From: Chthonomonas sp. UBA2362
GTDB lineage: Bacteria > Armatimonadota > Fimbriimonadia > Fimbriimonadales > Fimbriimonadaceae
Direction: 5' to 3'
Length of the DNA stretch: 64,000 nucleotides
Assembly (NCBI GenBank): GCA_002344135.1
Contig: DDTO01000008.1
Span: 62,001-126,000, forward strand
The position numbers and the translations under genes are program-made. This document shows, piece by piece, positions 8,251 through 17,140 of this stretch (its first letter is position 1; every line of letters begins with the position of its first letter). The notes beneath the pieces were generated by a model. It had not been told where the DNA came from and ran no database searches. It worked only from the letters and a program-made list of their open reading frames with translations.

Positions 8251-8253
8251 GAT
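8248..8253 (+). promoter_or_regulatory. -10 box TAAGAT before the DUF4177-like gene
   Basis: TAAGAT ends 6 bases before the ATG at 8260; its first three bases are the stop codon of the upstream gene. No convincing ribosome site, so the leaderless mode is likely. Confidence 0.45.
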
Positions 8254-8259
8254 AGGACC

Positions 8260-8715
8260 ATGGACAAATGGACCGTACGTGGAGTAGTCCTCGCGTTGGG
8301 ACTGGCTGCAGTGGTCGCGCTTTGGGCGCAGGGGACGACCGGGGGCGGACAGCCGCCGGCCACCGGACCGGCTCAACCGAAGAGCGTCCTCAACCCGCGC
8401 TGGGAGTACCGTGTCGAAGCGCTCGAGCTCATCACCGGGACCAACGAGCGTTCTCGGAACGACCCGGAGGGGCTTCGTTTGCGCCAGCAAGCCGCGATGA
8501 TGGGAGCCGCTCGCGAGGCCGAGCTTCGCAATTCGGTTTTCAAGTCGCTCGGCGAGCAAGGCTGGGAGTTGGTCTCCGTCTACTCGTGGCCGGATGCCTC
8601 GACCGAAGAGATCGGCGTCCGCACCAACGTTCGCTTCATCTTCAAGCGGAAGGTCGGCGAGGTTTCGGTGACGATTCCGTCGGCCGAGAAGCCGGCCGGA
8701 GGAGGAGGGGGATAG
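8260..8715 (+). CDS. DUF4177-like exported protein
   Basis: 151 residues. An N-terminal hydrophobic segment (residues 8-23) is followed by a Gly/Pro linker. The core then has WEYRVEALEL, later SLGEQGWELVSVYSW and VRFIFKRK, which is the DUF4177 pattern (WEYkv...LN.lG.eGWElv.v....fifKR). DUF4177 proteins are small and of unknown function. The tail ends in a poly-Gly run. Its last 74 bases overlap the 3' end of lnt on the other strand. Confidence 0.8.
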   Translation: MDKWTVRGVVLALGLAAVVALWAQGTTGGGQPPATGPAQPKSVLNPRWEYRVEALELITGTNERSRNDPEGLRLRQQAAMMGAAREAELRNSVFKSLGEQGWELVSVYSWPDASTEEIGVRTNVRFIFKRKVGEVSVTIPSAEKPAGGGGG

Positions 8716-10090
8716 CCGCCGCTAATCCGGCCAGCCAGGGGAACACCCACCGGTAGGCGAACGAATCGCTCTTCGTCGGGATGACGAGATCGGCCATCAC
8801 GAGGCGTTGCACGCGATAGGGCGCCTCGGCGACAATGCGGCCGCGTGCGTCGATCGCGGTCGTGCGGCCCTGGCTGCCCGAGCGTGCCAGCGGCAAGCCC
8901 GACTCTACTGCACGGAAGATCGAACCGATTCGAAGCTGCTCCGGCGCGCCCGTGCCCATGAACCAGTCGTCGTTGGAGAGCGTCGCTAAGAGTTGGGCGC
9001 CGTTGTCGGCTTGAGCCTGGGCGATGTTGGGGAACATGGCCTCGAAGCAAATCATGGGCCCGACCGAGATCCCGGCGACCTTCAGAACGCGGTGGCGATC
9101 CCCCGGAACGAAGTCGCCCGATGGCAAGCGAAAGTCCTCGAGGAAGGGGAAGAAGTCGCGTGCGGGCACGTATTCGCCGAAGATCACGAGACGAATCTTG
9201 TCCGTGTAGCTCCATCGCACGCCGTCGAACCCGAACGCCGACTGGTAGGCCGGGCTGCTTCCCCTCCGGCCACCGAGGACCGTCGGAAGAGGTGGTGGAC
9301 CACCGAAGGGCGTCTGCGGCGGCAACCCGTCCCCGCCCGGCGACAGGCCCTCGGGGAGAATCAGGAGATCGGCCCGATTGGTAACCGCCTGCGCTCCAAG
9401 TACAGGCACAACCTCGGCCAAGCGCACCTGTTGTTGGTCCGGCGAGAGGAAGGCCATGTCCACTCCCGGCTGACCGATCGCGATGCGGCGCTTCTCGCCA
9501 GAGGGCTGCTGAAGGTAGCGGCCCAGGGATAGGCACATGAACGCCAGGGCGACGCTGGCGAGGGTCATGGTCTGACGTCGATCGGACTTAACCAAGAGGT
9601 TAGCCACGACCAGGTTCACGAGCACAACCCAAGCCGAAACGAGGAAGATAGTGCCGAACGCCGCCGTTTGAATCAACTGCGGCACGATCCATAGCGGCGT
9701 ACCCACCAATCCCCACGGGTACGCCAGAAGAGGAACGTAGCTTCGGGCGGCTTCGATCCCCGCCCACACGAGCGGAATGAGCCAGGCATGGCCCGAGGCG
9801 AAACAGCGCTGAATCAGCCAGCCGGTCGCTGCGAAGTACCAGCAGCCGACCACTGGGCAGAGCAGCCAAGGGAGCAGCGCCCACTCGAAGGAGGCCCAGC
9901 GACCCACGAAAGGCATGATCCATACCATCTGGTACAGCCAGAAGAGGGCTCCGAACAGGATGCCCGACCGCCACGCTTGCCGCGGGGTGGAGTCCCGAAG
10001 CTGATTGAACCAAGGCACGAGCGCGACCAGGATGAGCAATCCGAGGTCGACGGGAGGGAACGCCACCGAATAGAGCACCACCGAGAGCAC
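8642..10090 (-). CDS. lnt: Apolipoprotein N-acyltransferase
   Basis: 482 residues. Seven or so N-terminal membrane segments (residues 1-190) precede a nitrilase-fold domain. The Glu-Lys-Cys catalytic triad is visible as LILPEGLS (Glu247), SYTDKIR (Lys298) and PMICFEAMFP (Cys348). Lnt adds the third acyl chain to lipoproteins at the periplasmic face of the inner membrane, which fits the many lipobox proteins in this window and a diderm envelope. Start is a GTG (10090), 50 bases after the stop of the upstream gene; no earlier start codon is in frame. The N-terminus seems slightly short compared with typical Lnt (~510). Confidence 0.93.
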   Translation of the reverse strand: MLSVVLYSVAFPPVDLGLLILVALVPWFNQLRDSTPRQAWRSGILFGALFWLYQMVWIMPFVGRWASFEWALLPWLLCPVVGCWYFAATGWLIQRCFASGHAWLIPLVWAGIEAARSYVPLLAYPWGLVGTPLWIVPQLIQTAAFGTIFLVSAWVVLVNLVVANLLVKSDRRQTMTLASVALAFMCLSLGRYLQQPSGEKRRIAIGQPGVDMAFLSPDQQQVRLAEVVPVLGAQAVTNRADLLILPEGLSPGGDGLPPQTPFGGPPPLPTVLGGRRGSSPAYQSAFGFDGVRWSYTDKIRLVIFGEYVPARDFFPFLEDFRLPSGDFVPGDRHRVLKVAGISVGPMICFEAMFPNIAQAQADNGAQLLATLSNDDWFMGTGAPEQLRIGSIFRAVESGLPLARSGSQGRTTAIDARGRIVAEAPYRVQRLVMADLVIPTKSDSFAYRWVFPWLAGLAAAIPLLLRPASRPTESSPKPRRPSA

Positions 10091-10140
10091 CGGGGGCCAG
10101 GCTCGCGAAATCCATTCCCTTCGGCGGATGATCGTGCTCC

Positions 10141-12039
10141 TCAGGACGGCATTGCCTCGAAGGCGATCGGCTCGATATGACGGCCGTCCTCCGCGAGAAA
10201 GTACAGGATCAAGGGAGGAAGCGGGTCGTGATTCCGCATCACTTTCACGAGGATCTCTGCATACCGATCGACCTCGAACTCACCCACATAGGGCTGGATC
10301 GCCCGCGGGATCGGCGTATGGGTGTCGTGATACTTGACGACCTCCTTCTTGTCGACCCAGACCCGCGCGCCGACTGCGGTGGCGGCAACGATGCGGTACC
10401 TGCCCGGCTCGGCGAACATCGCCTTAGCGTGGAGGTAGACGATCCCAGGACCCGAAGCAAACTTCGCTTCGAGATCGAACTCGACCCCGGGAAACACTTC
10501 GCGAGTCCATTTTACAGGCAGGTCGCTCCGCCCGTTAAAGGTCTCTCCCACTGTCTGAACGTCTTCCGCGCGGTAGGGCTTATCGAATCCCATTCCGTCG
10601 TGATTGACGAACGGGCCGACCCAATACCACGGCTGTCCGGCGAGGATGGGAACAAGGACCTCGTGCTTGTTCAGGGTGAGGTGCAGGTTCGTGACCGGAG
10701 CAATGATGGAGTTCTGAGGTGCCTGAACTACAAGAGCGAACTGTGACCTCTCGCCCTGGCGCAGGCGGAAGCTGGTCAGCTTGCTGGCGGTGAGCCATCC
10801 CGCCGGGCTCTGAAGCACCGGTTCCACGACGACCTCGCTGGCTCCAGGATTGCCTACCGTGAGAACCAGCCGGTTGGATTTCCCGGGGACCGCGACTGGA
10901 GCGTCGACATACTTATAGGAAAGTACGAGGTCTCCCACACGGGCGACCGCCTCGTCGGGCACTTCGGTGAGACGCCGGCCAAGGTCGGATGCAAGTACGA
11001 CCGCAGGCATGGATTTCACTTGGACTGCCGTGGTTGCCTCTTCGATCGGCTCAGTGGCGGTGACCTCGACATCCGATTCGAGGGCCGGAGCTGTTTCTAA
11101 GGGAGCCGCTTCGGGTAATCGGACGATCGAGGCGATGCGATCGGCGAGGTCTTCGATGGTGCGCGGCGGCTCGATCGAACGTAGGCCGTGGCCACAGACG
11201 AACGCTTCGTCGAGGGGGTCGAGCCACTCGGGATCGAGGTCGGCATCGGCGGCGGTGATCAAGCCCACGACAAGCGCGTTTTGGTCCGCCGCGCCACCGC
11301 ATCCGGCGGTTGCCTTGAGCGACTTGCCCGGATCGCCCCCGCCGTAAAGCAAGCCCGCAACGATGAAGGCCAGGTTCAGAGGCGCGTACTGTGGGTCACG
11401 GGTTTGGAGAGCGGGAGGGAGCAGCCCGTGCATGGTTTCGAGATCGTTCCCGGCGTTGAACGCTTGGAGCAAGCGGGTCAGCGCCGTCTGGCCGGTCGAG
11501 CCGGGGGGAAGCGCCGCCTTTGCGGCCTTGACGTAGTCGGCGGCATTCGCCCCATGACCGGCAAGGGACGCCATCGTCGCAACCGCCACCGCGCACGAAA
11601 CTCCGTCATCGGCATGATCGATCGAGGCATCGGAGTAGGCATACTCCATTGCCCGGTCAGGGTCGCCGGAGAACGCGAGGCCCCAGAAGGCGGCCCGGCC
11701 GAGTGCCTGAGAGCCTCGGCGCAAGGGGTTTTGGAACCAGCCGCTGATCGGCGCGCCGAGTCCGCGGGCCATGTTCGTCTGCGCAAACGCGCACTCATTG
11801 GTGTTGTAGGTCCAATGAGCGAACATCGAAGCGCTGAGGCCTTCCGGCGGCAGTCCCTTGGCGAGGTGATCAGCCCAGACGAGCCATGCTTCGAGCGCCT
11901 CGGAAGGCGCCATTCGCAGCGGGATCGGCTCGTAGTAGTTCAGCGCCCGGAAGCCGGATTCGCCGCGCAAGGGGGCGCCCAGCGTTGTCCCGACCACCGA
12001 GCCGAGCACGGCTCGCCGAAGGTTCTTTACCTGAGCCAT
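10141..12039 (-). CDS. ADP-ribosylglycohydrolase-like protein with C-terminal beta domains
   Basis: 632 residues. Residues ~8-290 follow the all-helical ADP-ribosylglycohydrolase (ARH/DraG) fold: LGSVVGTTLGAPLRG at the start, SDASIDHADDGVSCA (141-146 DHADDG) in the middle and AGCGGAADQNALVVG near 246-258. In active ARH enzymes the last motif is GGDTDxN and an early DDT binds metal. Here it is GGAADQN, and the early motif is NTNE, so most metal ligands are lost. The C-terminal half has a CARDB/NEW3-like sandwich (~340-440) and a PA14-like domain (~470-632; GRYRIVAATAVGARVWVDKK). Probably a secreted binding protein rather than an ADP-ribosyl hydrolase. Its start overlaps the stop of the LolA-like gene by 13 bases. 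Confidence 0.75.
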   Translation of the reverse strand: MAQVKNLRRAVLGSVVGTTLGAPLRGESGFRALNYYEPIPLRMAPSEALEAWLVWADHLAKGLPPEGLSASMFAHWTYNTNECAFAQTNMARGLGAPISGWFQNPLRRGSQALGRAAFWGLAFSGDPDRAMEYAYSDASIDHADDGVSCAVAVATMASLAGHGANAADYVKAAKAALPPGSTGQTALTRLLQAFNAGNDLETMHGLLPPALQTRDPQYAPLNLAFIVAGLLYGGGDPGKSLKATAGCGGAADQNALVVGLITAADADLDPEWLDPLDEAFVCGHGLRSIEPPRTIEDLADRIASIVRLPEAAPLETAPALESDVEVTATEPIEEATTAVQVKSMPAVVLASDLGRRLTEVPDEAVARVGDLVLSYKYVDAPVAVPGKSNRLVLTVGNPGASEVVVEPVLQSPAGWLTASKLTSFRLRQGERSQFALVVQAPQNSIIAPVTNLHLTLNKHEVLVPILAGQPWYWVGPFVNHDGMGFDKPYRAEDVQTVGETFNGRSDLPVKWTREVFPGVEFDLEAKFASGPGIVYLHAKAMFAEPGRYRIVAATAVGARVWVDKKEVVKYHDTHTPIPRAIQPYVGEFEVDRYAEILVKVMRNHDPLPPLILYFLAEDGRHIEPIAFEAMPS

Positions 12040-12659
12040 CGGTGGGTAGTTCCGCCGTCGGTCTGCTTGGCGCCAGACGGCGGCTTCCAGACGAAGTCCT
12101 CGGCCTTCATCGGCTTGTCGAACTCGATGTCGAAGTACTTGCCGGTTGCCTTCTCACCGCTTTCGAATCGCATTTCCCATCCGAGCGGCTTATAGGTCGC
12201 CTTCTCCAAGTAGAGCCAGTACTCGGTGTCGCTCGCTCCCTTTTCCGACATGCGCAGGACTCGAGCCTCTTTGCCGCCGTACTTCTCTTCGCGGGGCTTC
12301 ATGAAGACCCACTGGGGCTGTGGCCCACCGAGGAATGTTTCGAATCCTGTGAGCCAGGGCGCGCCGATCATGTCGGCCTCGGCCTCCGCCTTGTTGTATT
12401 CCTTGCTTTCGGACATGAAGGCGTAATCGAACTTGCCGTCGATGTAGAAGGAAATCTCCTTCGACTCCATCTTCAGGTAGTTGGGTTTCATGGACCGGAA
12501 GGTGTACTTGGTCGGCTTTTGGTCCGCGCCCCAGGTGACCTCGACGGCTCCGCTGAGGGTCTTCACGGGCTTGAGGAGAGCGACCAACTTAGCATGAATG
12601 GCTTCCGCTTCCTCGTTGGATTGAAGGAGCGCGACAGCCAGGCAGGCGATGGTTGTCAT
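12027..12659 (-). CDS. Exported LolA-like protein
   Basis: 210 residues. A short hydrophobic N-terminus (residues 1-13) may be a signal peptide. The rest has the strand pattern of the LolA/LolB lipoprotein-carrier fold: LSGAVEVTWG, YTFRSMKPNYLKMES, ISFYIDGKF, then PLGWEMRFESGEKAT and IEFDKPMKAEDFVWKPPSG at the end (LolA proteins commonly finish with F.F.PP.G). It may bind a lipid or lipoprotein, but many secreted LolA-like proteins have unassigned roles. It is co-directional and overlapping with the ARH-like gene, so both products probably work together. CACAAT lies 6 bases before the ATG. Confidence 0.75.
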   Translation of the reverse strand: MTTIACLAVALLQSNEEAEAIHAKLVALLKPVKTLSGAVEVTWGADQKPTKYTFRSMKPNYLKMESKEISFYIDGKFDYAFMSESKEYNKAEAEADMIGAPWLTGFETFLGGPQPQWVFMKPREEKYGGKEARVLRMSEKGASDTEYWLYLEKATYKPLGWEMRFESGEKATGKYFDIEFDKPMKAEDFVWKPPSGAKQTDGGTTHRWLR

Positions 12660-12775
12660 GGGGCTATTGTGGCAGGCTGGGGGCCGAGGCGATACTTAGC
12701 CACAGCAGTCAAGGGGACTGGCTACCGTCGCAAGCGGGCACACAAGGCACGGTTTTCGAACTCTTTATCTTCGTG

Positions 12776-13300
12776 ATGAGAATTCTGGTTTCCCTCGCCG
12801 CCCTTGTCGCGGCTCATTCGTCGCAGGCCCAAGGCTATCGGGTTCTCGATATCCAAGGCAATCGCTCCAATAATGCCCGGTACGCCGTTCTCGGCAATCT
12901 GCACTACTACCCTGCATCCGGTACGGTATCCCGGCCGTCAGCCTTCTACTTCAAGGACCAGGAGCGGACAAACCTGAACCAACTCGGAGTGCACTATCTT
13001 TGGTTCGGTCCGGCAAACACCTACTACTCTACCTGGCTCTCCTCAGATCGGAAGCGGTTCCACATCGAAGGAATAGGGTATCAGAAGAAGCGCGTCATCA
13101 ACCGGCAGAACCGTCAGGAAACTATGACGATCACCGGTCGGCTGGTCGTTGATCTCTACAACGACGTGAATGGCCGCGATCGTATGGTCTGCTCCTTTAC
13201 GCCGGATCGCAACCATCCAAACGCCGGTTACGCTACCCCCGGCCTGATCTTCGACGCCTCAATGCCCAGCGGTCCGATGTCCTTCCGGTTCCGGAACTGA
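12776..13300 (+). CDS. Secreted protein of unknown function
   Basis: 174 residues. Signal peptide MRILVSLAALVAAHSSQAQG with cleavage near residue 19. The mature part is basic and Tyr/Asn-rich with beta-strand alternation (NARYAVLGNLHYYPASG, RFHIEGIGYQ, MTITGRLVVDLYND). No family recognised. The ATG at 12776 is chosen because it opens the signal peptide; the AT-rich TTTATC ends 6 bases before it. Confidence 0.7.
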   Translation: MRILVSLAALVAAHSSQAQGYRVLDIQGNRSNNARYAVLGNLHYYPASGTVSRPSAFYFKDQERTNLNQLGVHYLWFGPANTYYSTWLSSDRKRFHIEGIGYQKKRVINRQNRQETMTITGRLVVDLYNDVNGRDRMVCSFTPDRNHPNAGYATPGLIFDASMPSGPMSFRFRN

Positions 13301-13310
13301 GCAACGCTCC

Positions 13311-13922
13311 CTAGTACACTTTGGTCCGCGCCCAACCCAAATGGGCGCGGACGGCCTGGAGGGAATGCTCCAGCGGCTCGTCTCCCCTAACGACGATATC
13401 GCTCATCGCCCGAGACGGGATCACGTACCGTTCTTGGCTGGGTGCCACGTTCCGCTCGTACCTCGCCAGCGACTCTTCGAGGGTGCGGCCATAGGTTCCC
13501 ACGTCTCTCGCGACTCGGCGATCGCGGCAAGCCTCGAGCCTGGTCTCGACAAAGACTCGAAGCGAGGCCTCCCCAGCGAGCGTGGTCCAGTGGAGCGCAA
13601 AGAGTCCTTCGATCACGACGAGAGCATTCGGGTAGATCGGTTCTGTCCCCTGCAGTCGAGCGTAAGCGGCCGCATCGTAAAGCGGCTTGTGAATCGTCTC
13701 CGACGCCTTCAGCAGTCGCACGTGGTCGACGAGCAAGTCGACATCGATCGCTTCGGGTGCATCGAAGTCGATTCGCTTGCGATCGTCGATCGAAAGCGAT
13801 GCAAACGGACGATAGTAATCGTCGATGCTGATGTAGGCGGCATCGAGGTCGGTGGCCAAGCGGCGAGCGAGGGTCGTCTTGCCTGAGCAAGACACTCCGG
13901 CCACCAAGACGACAACCGCCAT
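13311..13922 (-). CDS. Uridine kinase-like P-loop kinase
   Basis: 203 residues. Walker A GVSCSGKTT is at residues 9-17, followed by AYISIDDYYRP, the PRK/uridine kinase-type acceptor region with acidic residues after a strand. VIEGLFAL is the strand that precedes the lid, and a DRRVARDVGTYGRT helix resembles the R-rich lid of uridine kinases (RD...R.). The length is typical. Its likely reaction is phosphorylation of a nucleoside or similar small molecule by ATP/GTP; the exact substrate is not determined. CATAAT lies 10 bases before the ATG. Confidence 0.85.
   Translation of the reverse strand: MAVVVLVAGVSCSGKTTLARRLATDLDAAYISIDDYYRPFASLSIDDRKRIDFDAPEAIDVDLLVDHVRLLKASETIHKPLYDAAAYARLQGTEPIYPNALVVIEGLFALHWTTLAGEASLRVFVETRLEACRDRRVARDVGTYGRTLEESLARYERNVAPSQERYVIPSRAMSDIVVRGDEPLEHSLQAVRAHLGWARTKVY
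13324..13352. terminator. 11-bp perfect hairpin inside the 3' end of the kinase gene
   Basis: GTCCGCGCCCA / TGGGCGCGGAC with a 7-base loop lies 24 bases after the stop of the secreted-protein gene on the plus strand, and inside the last codons of the kinase on the minus strand. It could stop plus-strand transcription. There is no T-run, so this is only a candidate. Confidence 0.35.
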
Positions 13923-13985
13923 GCCGAGGACGATTATGCGTCACGATCTCGCGAAAATACAGGTCCCACGGCGGAAAGCCGTGGC

Positions 13986-13991
13986 TATACT
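13986..13991 (+). promoter_or_regulatory. -10 box TATACT for the zinc-ribbon operon
   Basis: TATACT ends 6 bases before the ATG at 13998, with no ribosome site. It is a likely leaderless promoter for the three coupled genes that follow. Confidence 0.5.
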
Positions 13992-13997
13992 CGCGCC

Positions 13998-14561
13998 ATG
14001 AAGGGCGGCTATTGTGCCGAATGCGGGCACTCCGTAGCAGAAGGCGCCCAGTTTTGCGGGAAGTGCGGCGCTACGGCGGCGACAACCCCCGAAGCCGATC
14101 GACGCTGCGCCGGATGCGGAACCGCCCCGGCCGATCCTGGCGATCGGTTCTGCAGCGTCTGCGGGCAGCCGCTTCCCGGCATACCCTCGCAATGCCCGAG
14201 TTGTGGCCGTCCGTCGATCGAGACGTGGAAGCACTGTGCAGCGTGTGGGGCGACGCTTGCGCGTTTCGCCCCGCAGCCGGCCGCACCGCCGGTTTCGCGC
14301 CCACCGGCTCCTGTGCGACCAACCACCCGACGCCCGGTCTGGATCGTCACGGGCGCGATACTCGTCCTGATCGGACTCGTGGGGCTGGGGATCGGCATCG
14401 CCAGGCAGATGTCGGGCATGGGGCTTGCCGGCGGTTATCGGCGATCGCCGGCAACTTTGACGGACGACAAATCGGACGTTACCGCACTGGTCGAAGAAGA
14501 GCGCAAGAAGGAAGACCAAGCGCTCTCTGCGAAGGTGGCCGAACTGGAGGGGACGAAATGA
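13998..14561 (+). CDS. Membrane protein with three N-terminal zinc ribbons
   Basis: 187 residues. Three CxxC...CxxC ribbons lie in tandem: Cys6/9/20/23, Cys37/40/52/55 and Cys66/69/80/83. A Pro-rich linker and one membrane helix (residues 114-135) follow, then a charged tail (EEERKKEDQ). The ribbons should be cytoplasmic, because zinc ribbons of this type form in reducing conditions. They may bind protein or nucleic acid; no enzymatic motif. The stop overlaps the next start as ATGA, so it is coupled to the VWA gene, whose product ends in the same kind of ribbon. Confidence 0.85.
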   Translation: MKGGYCAECGHSVAEGAQFCGKCGATAATTPEADRRCAGCGTAPADPGDRFCSVCGQPLPGIPSQCPSCGRPSIETWKHCAACGATLARFAPQPAAPPVSRPPAPVRPTTRRPVWIVTGAILVLIGLVGLGIGIARQMSGMGLAGGYRRSPATLTDDKSDVTALVEEERKKEDQALSAKVAELEGTK

Positions 14562-17140
14562 GATCGCTGTGGATCGTGCCGGTCGCGCTGGTAACCCTCA
14601 ACGCCTGCTGGGGATGGGGTACCGCGAGTTCTCCCGCCGAAATGAGCGAGGAGGAACTCAAGAAGGTCCGGCAGGTCATGGGGATCGCCGGTCTTCGCAA
14701 CGACGAGGCCTTTTGGCGAGATTTTCAGGCCCGCCGCGGACCCCATCTGATTCACCAGTGGGTCGCTTGGCAGGCATTCGAGCTGCTCAAGCTGGACCCC
14801 GCGTTCGAGGGAAGCAACTTCCCCGACATCAAGGACATCAACCGCTGGGACGGTCAGTTCAGGGTCCCCGAAGGATGGGAGTTCTTGCCCTCGGGTCCCA
14901 CCGAGCGTCGCGTCGCCCGGCGCGTGAACGAAGCCACCCGGCCCGAGCTAAACGACACCGCCTGGCCCGAGGAAAGCCCAGGCCCCGACGCCGAGAGCAC
15001 CCGCCGAAACCGGTGGAATCCGTTCTACAACGGTCGAGCCCACTACTGGAACCCTTGGCTCCGAATCGGCGGCGCGCCCCTCGAGGCCGGAGGGCTCTAC
15101 GTTCAACTCGTCAAGGCGCTGATGGAGGACACGTCCGACCGAGAAAGGGCTCGGCTCGCCTGCTACATGGCGCATTACGTCGGCGACGTGGCCAGCCCGA
15201 AGCATGCTGACGCCCTCGTGATCCCCGACGCCCTCATGCCGAGGATCGAGCAGTATGCGACCGAGTTCATGAAGCTCAAGGACAAGAGCATGAAGGACTG
15301 GATCAACTCCACCCCTGTGGAGGACACCAAGAAACTCTTTCGCATGATCACGAACGCAGCGAGCCCGGGGATCTCCGCAGCATTCTGGCAAAGAGTGGAG
15401 CGGCACATCGCTGTACATCCGTTCCTCTCGACCGGATGGGGGCCGCGTCTCGCCGTCCACCCAAAAACCCTCAATTCGTCGATCGCCGTGTACCTCGAGA
15501 GCGTCGCGCGACGCCCAACTCTTGGCGGAGTGCCCAAGCCGCTCGAGCGCTTCTTCAACTACTTCGATCCGTTCTACATCAACGGCGAGGTTCTCCACCC
15601 AGCCTTCAGCGAAGTCAACTGGGCCTTCGCCAATCCAGCCGGGGAACACCTCTACTGCGAGACGAACACCGGCATGATGGCTTTCGTCGGCAAGCACCTG
15701 GGCAAGCCGATCATTCCGGCCATCCCCAAGCCGGAAGCTTGCGGATTCGCGGCTTCACCGGCGTTTTTCGATCCGAAGTTCGGCAACCAGGCGCGCATCC
15801 GGGCGATGGGGGAACTCGTCCAGAACTGCTCAGAACAGTCCCACGGCCAGATCGAGTGGGATTTCGACTTCCGCGAAGGCGTCTTCGAGGGTGCGCTGAC
15901 GGTTGCGGTTCGCCATGTTGCCGGGGCGTTCCGCGCATGCATCACCGGCATGCGCATCGACGCCCGGATCGTGGGGGACGGCAGCGGCAAGTATAGGGTC
16001 CGGTGCAAGTTCACGAACGTGTCCGAGCAGCGTGTCGATCTGCACGGCGCGCTCCTCAGCTGGGATGGCGGCGCCGTCAAAGTGACGCCGGACCCCAACG
16101 TCTCCCTGTCCGGCAAGGGGTTGGGGAAGGGCGAGGTGGTCAGCCAAGAGTGGGAGATCGAAGTTCCCGAAGGATCCGAAGTACCCGAGTTCACGGTCGA
16201 TCTCTACGGTCTGTACAAGGACATCCTTGATCGGGGCTGGCAGCGGGCGCCCGTGAAGCCTGGCGGTCTGACCATCGCCCACGGACCCGCGGCTGGAGAG
16301 AAGGAAGTCCGTACCGGCAATCCGCTCGATCTCATCGTCGTGTTCGACACGAGCGGCTCGATGCAGTCGTCGATCGACAGCGTCCGCGAACAAACGGTCG
16401 AGACGATCCGACGCCTCAAGACGAAGTGCCCCGACATTCGTGTGGGTCTGGTCGAGTATCGGGATTTTCAAGATGCAGAGGCTCCTGCCATGCGTGCCTG
16501 GGAATTCGACAGCCCGGAGAACCAGATCGAACGGATGAACGGCTTCGTAGCCAAAGGTGGTGGCGACGAGCCGGAAGACCAGTACGCGGCCCTCATGCGT
16601 GCGATCAAGATGAAGTGGCGCAATACCGACGAGGCCGGCAACTCGGTCACCAAGCTGATCGTGTTGATTACCGATGCCTCCGCTAAGAAGCCCGACAAAT
16701 TCGGCAATACCGCGGACAAAGTCGCCAAGGCGGCTTTCGACGTCGATCCGGCGCACATCTACCCGATCGTGGTGGGTGGAGCATCCCAAGCGATCGCCGA
16801 CGCCCAAGAGATCGCCGACAAGACGAGCGGAGAGATGCTCTCGGCCAAGAGCGGAGCCGAGGTCGCCGATCGGCTCGCCGAGGCGGTCGAGAAGGGCATG
16901 GACAAGCATGCGGCTCCGGTCGTCGAGGCGCCTCCTCCTCCTGCTCCGCCGAAACGGCCGATGCCGACGCCCGTGTACCTCATCGGTGGCGGTGTGCTGG
17001 CCCTCCTCGGAGCCGGGGTCTTGCTGGCCGGACTTTCGGGCGGGTCCCGCGAGCCGACTTGCGGCAAGTGCGGGGCCGCCCTGGTTTCTGGCCGAAAGTT
17101 CTGTACGTCGTGCGGCGCGCCGCGGGAGGACCTAAGATGA
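14558..17140 (+). CDS. Secreted PLC/P1-nuclease-like + VWA protein with C-terminal TM and zinc ribbon
   Basis: 860 residues. After a signal peptide (residues 1-17, possible lipobox Cys17) the region ~55-290 resembles zinc-dependent phospholipase C/S1-P1 nucleases: LIHQWVAWQAFELL, then HYVGDVASPKH (His206, Asp210, His216), matching HxxxDxxxxxH metal ligands. A beta-rich middle leads to a VWA domain (~590-770) with the MIDAS DTSGSMQS (Asp597) and GGGDEPEDQYAAL. A membrane helix (~805-825) and a C-terminal ribbon, CGKCG...CTSCG, end the chain. So an extracytoplasmic enzyme/adhesion head is tied to a cytoplasmic zinc ribbon. Coupled by ATGA on both sides. Confidence 0.85.
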   Translation: MRSLWIVPVALVTLNACWGWGTASSPAEMSEEELKKVRQVMGIAGLRNDEAFWRDFQARRGPHLIHQWVAWQAFELLKLDPAFEGSNFPDIKDINRWDGQFRVPEGWEFLPSGPTERRVARRVNEATRPELNDTAWPEESPGPDAESTRRNRWNPFYNGRAHYWNPWLRIGGAPLEAGGLYVQLVKALMEDTSDRERARLACYMAHYVGDVASPKHADALVIPDALMPRIEQYATEFMKLKDKSMKDWINSTPVEDTKKLFRMITNAASPGISAAFWQRVERHIAVHPFLSTGWGPRLAVHPKTLNSSIAVYLESVARRPTLGGVPKPLERFFNYFDPFYINGEVLHPAFSEVNWAFANPAGEHLYCETNTGMMAFVGKHLGKPIIPAIPKPEACGFAASPAFFDPKFGNQARIRAMGELVQNCSEQSHGQIEWDFDFREGVFEGALTVAVRHVAGAFRACITGMRIDARIVGDGSGKYRVRCKFTNVSEQRVDLHGALLSWDGGAVKVTPDPNVSLSGKGLGKGEVVSQEWEIEVPEGSEVPEFTVDLYGLYKDILDRGWQRAPVKPGGLTIAHGPAAGEKEVRTGNPLDLIVVFDTSGSMQSSIDSVREQTVETIRRLKTKCPDIRVGLVEYRDFQDAEAPAMRAWEFDSPENQIERMNGFVAKGGGDEPEDQYAALMRAIKMKWRNTDEAGNSVTKLIVLITDASAKKPDKFGNTADKVAKAAFDVDPAHIYPIVVGGASQAIADAQEIADKTSGEMLSAKSGAEVADRLAEAVEKGMDKHAAPVVEAPPPPAPPKRPMPTPVYLIGGGVLALLGAGVLLAGLSGGSREPTCGKCGAALVSGRKFCTSCGAPREDLR

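Noticed and set aside
15830..16909. 359-residue minus-strand frame inside the VWA gene
   Set aside because: It is the antisense of a well-supported gene with VWA and ribbon motifs and has no motif of its own.
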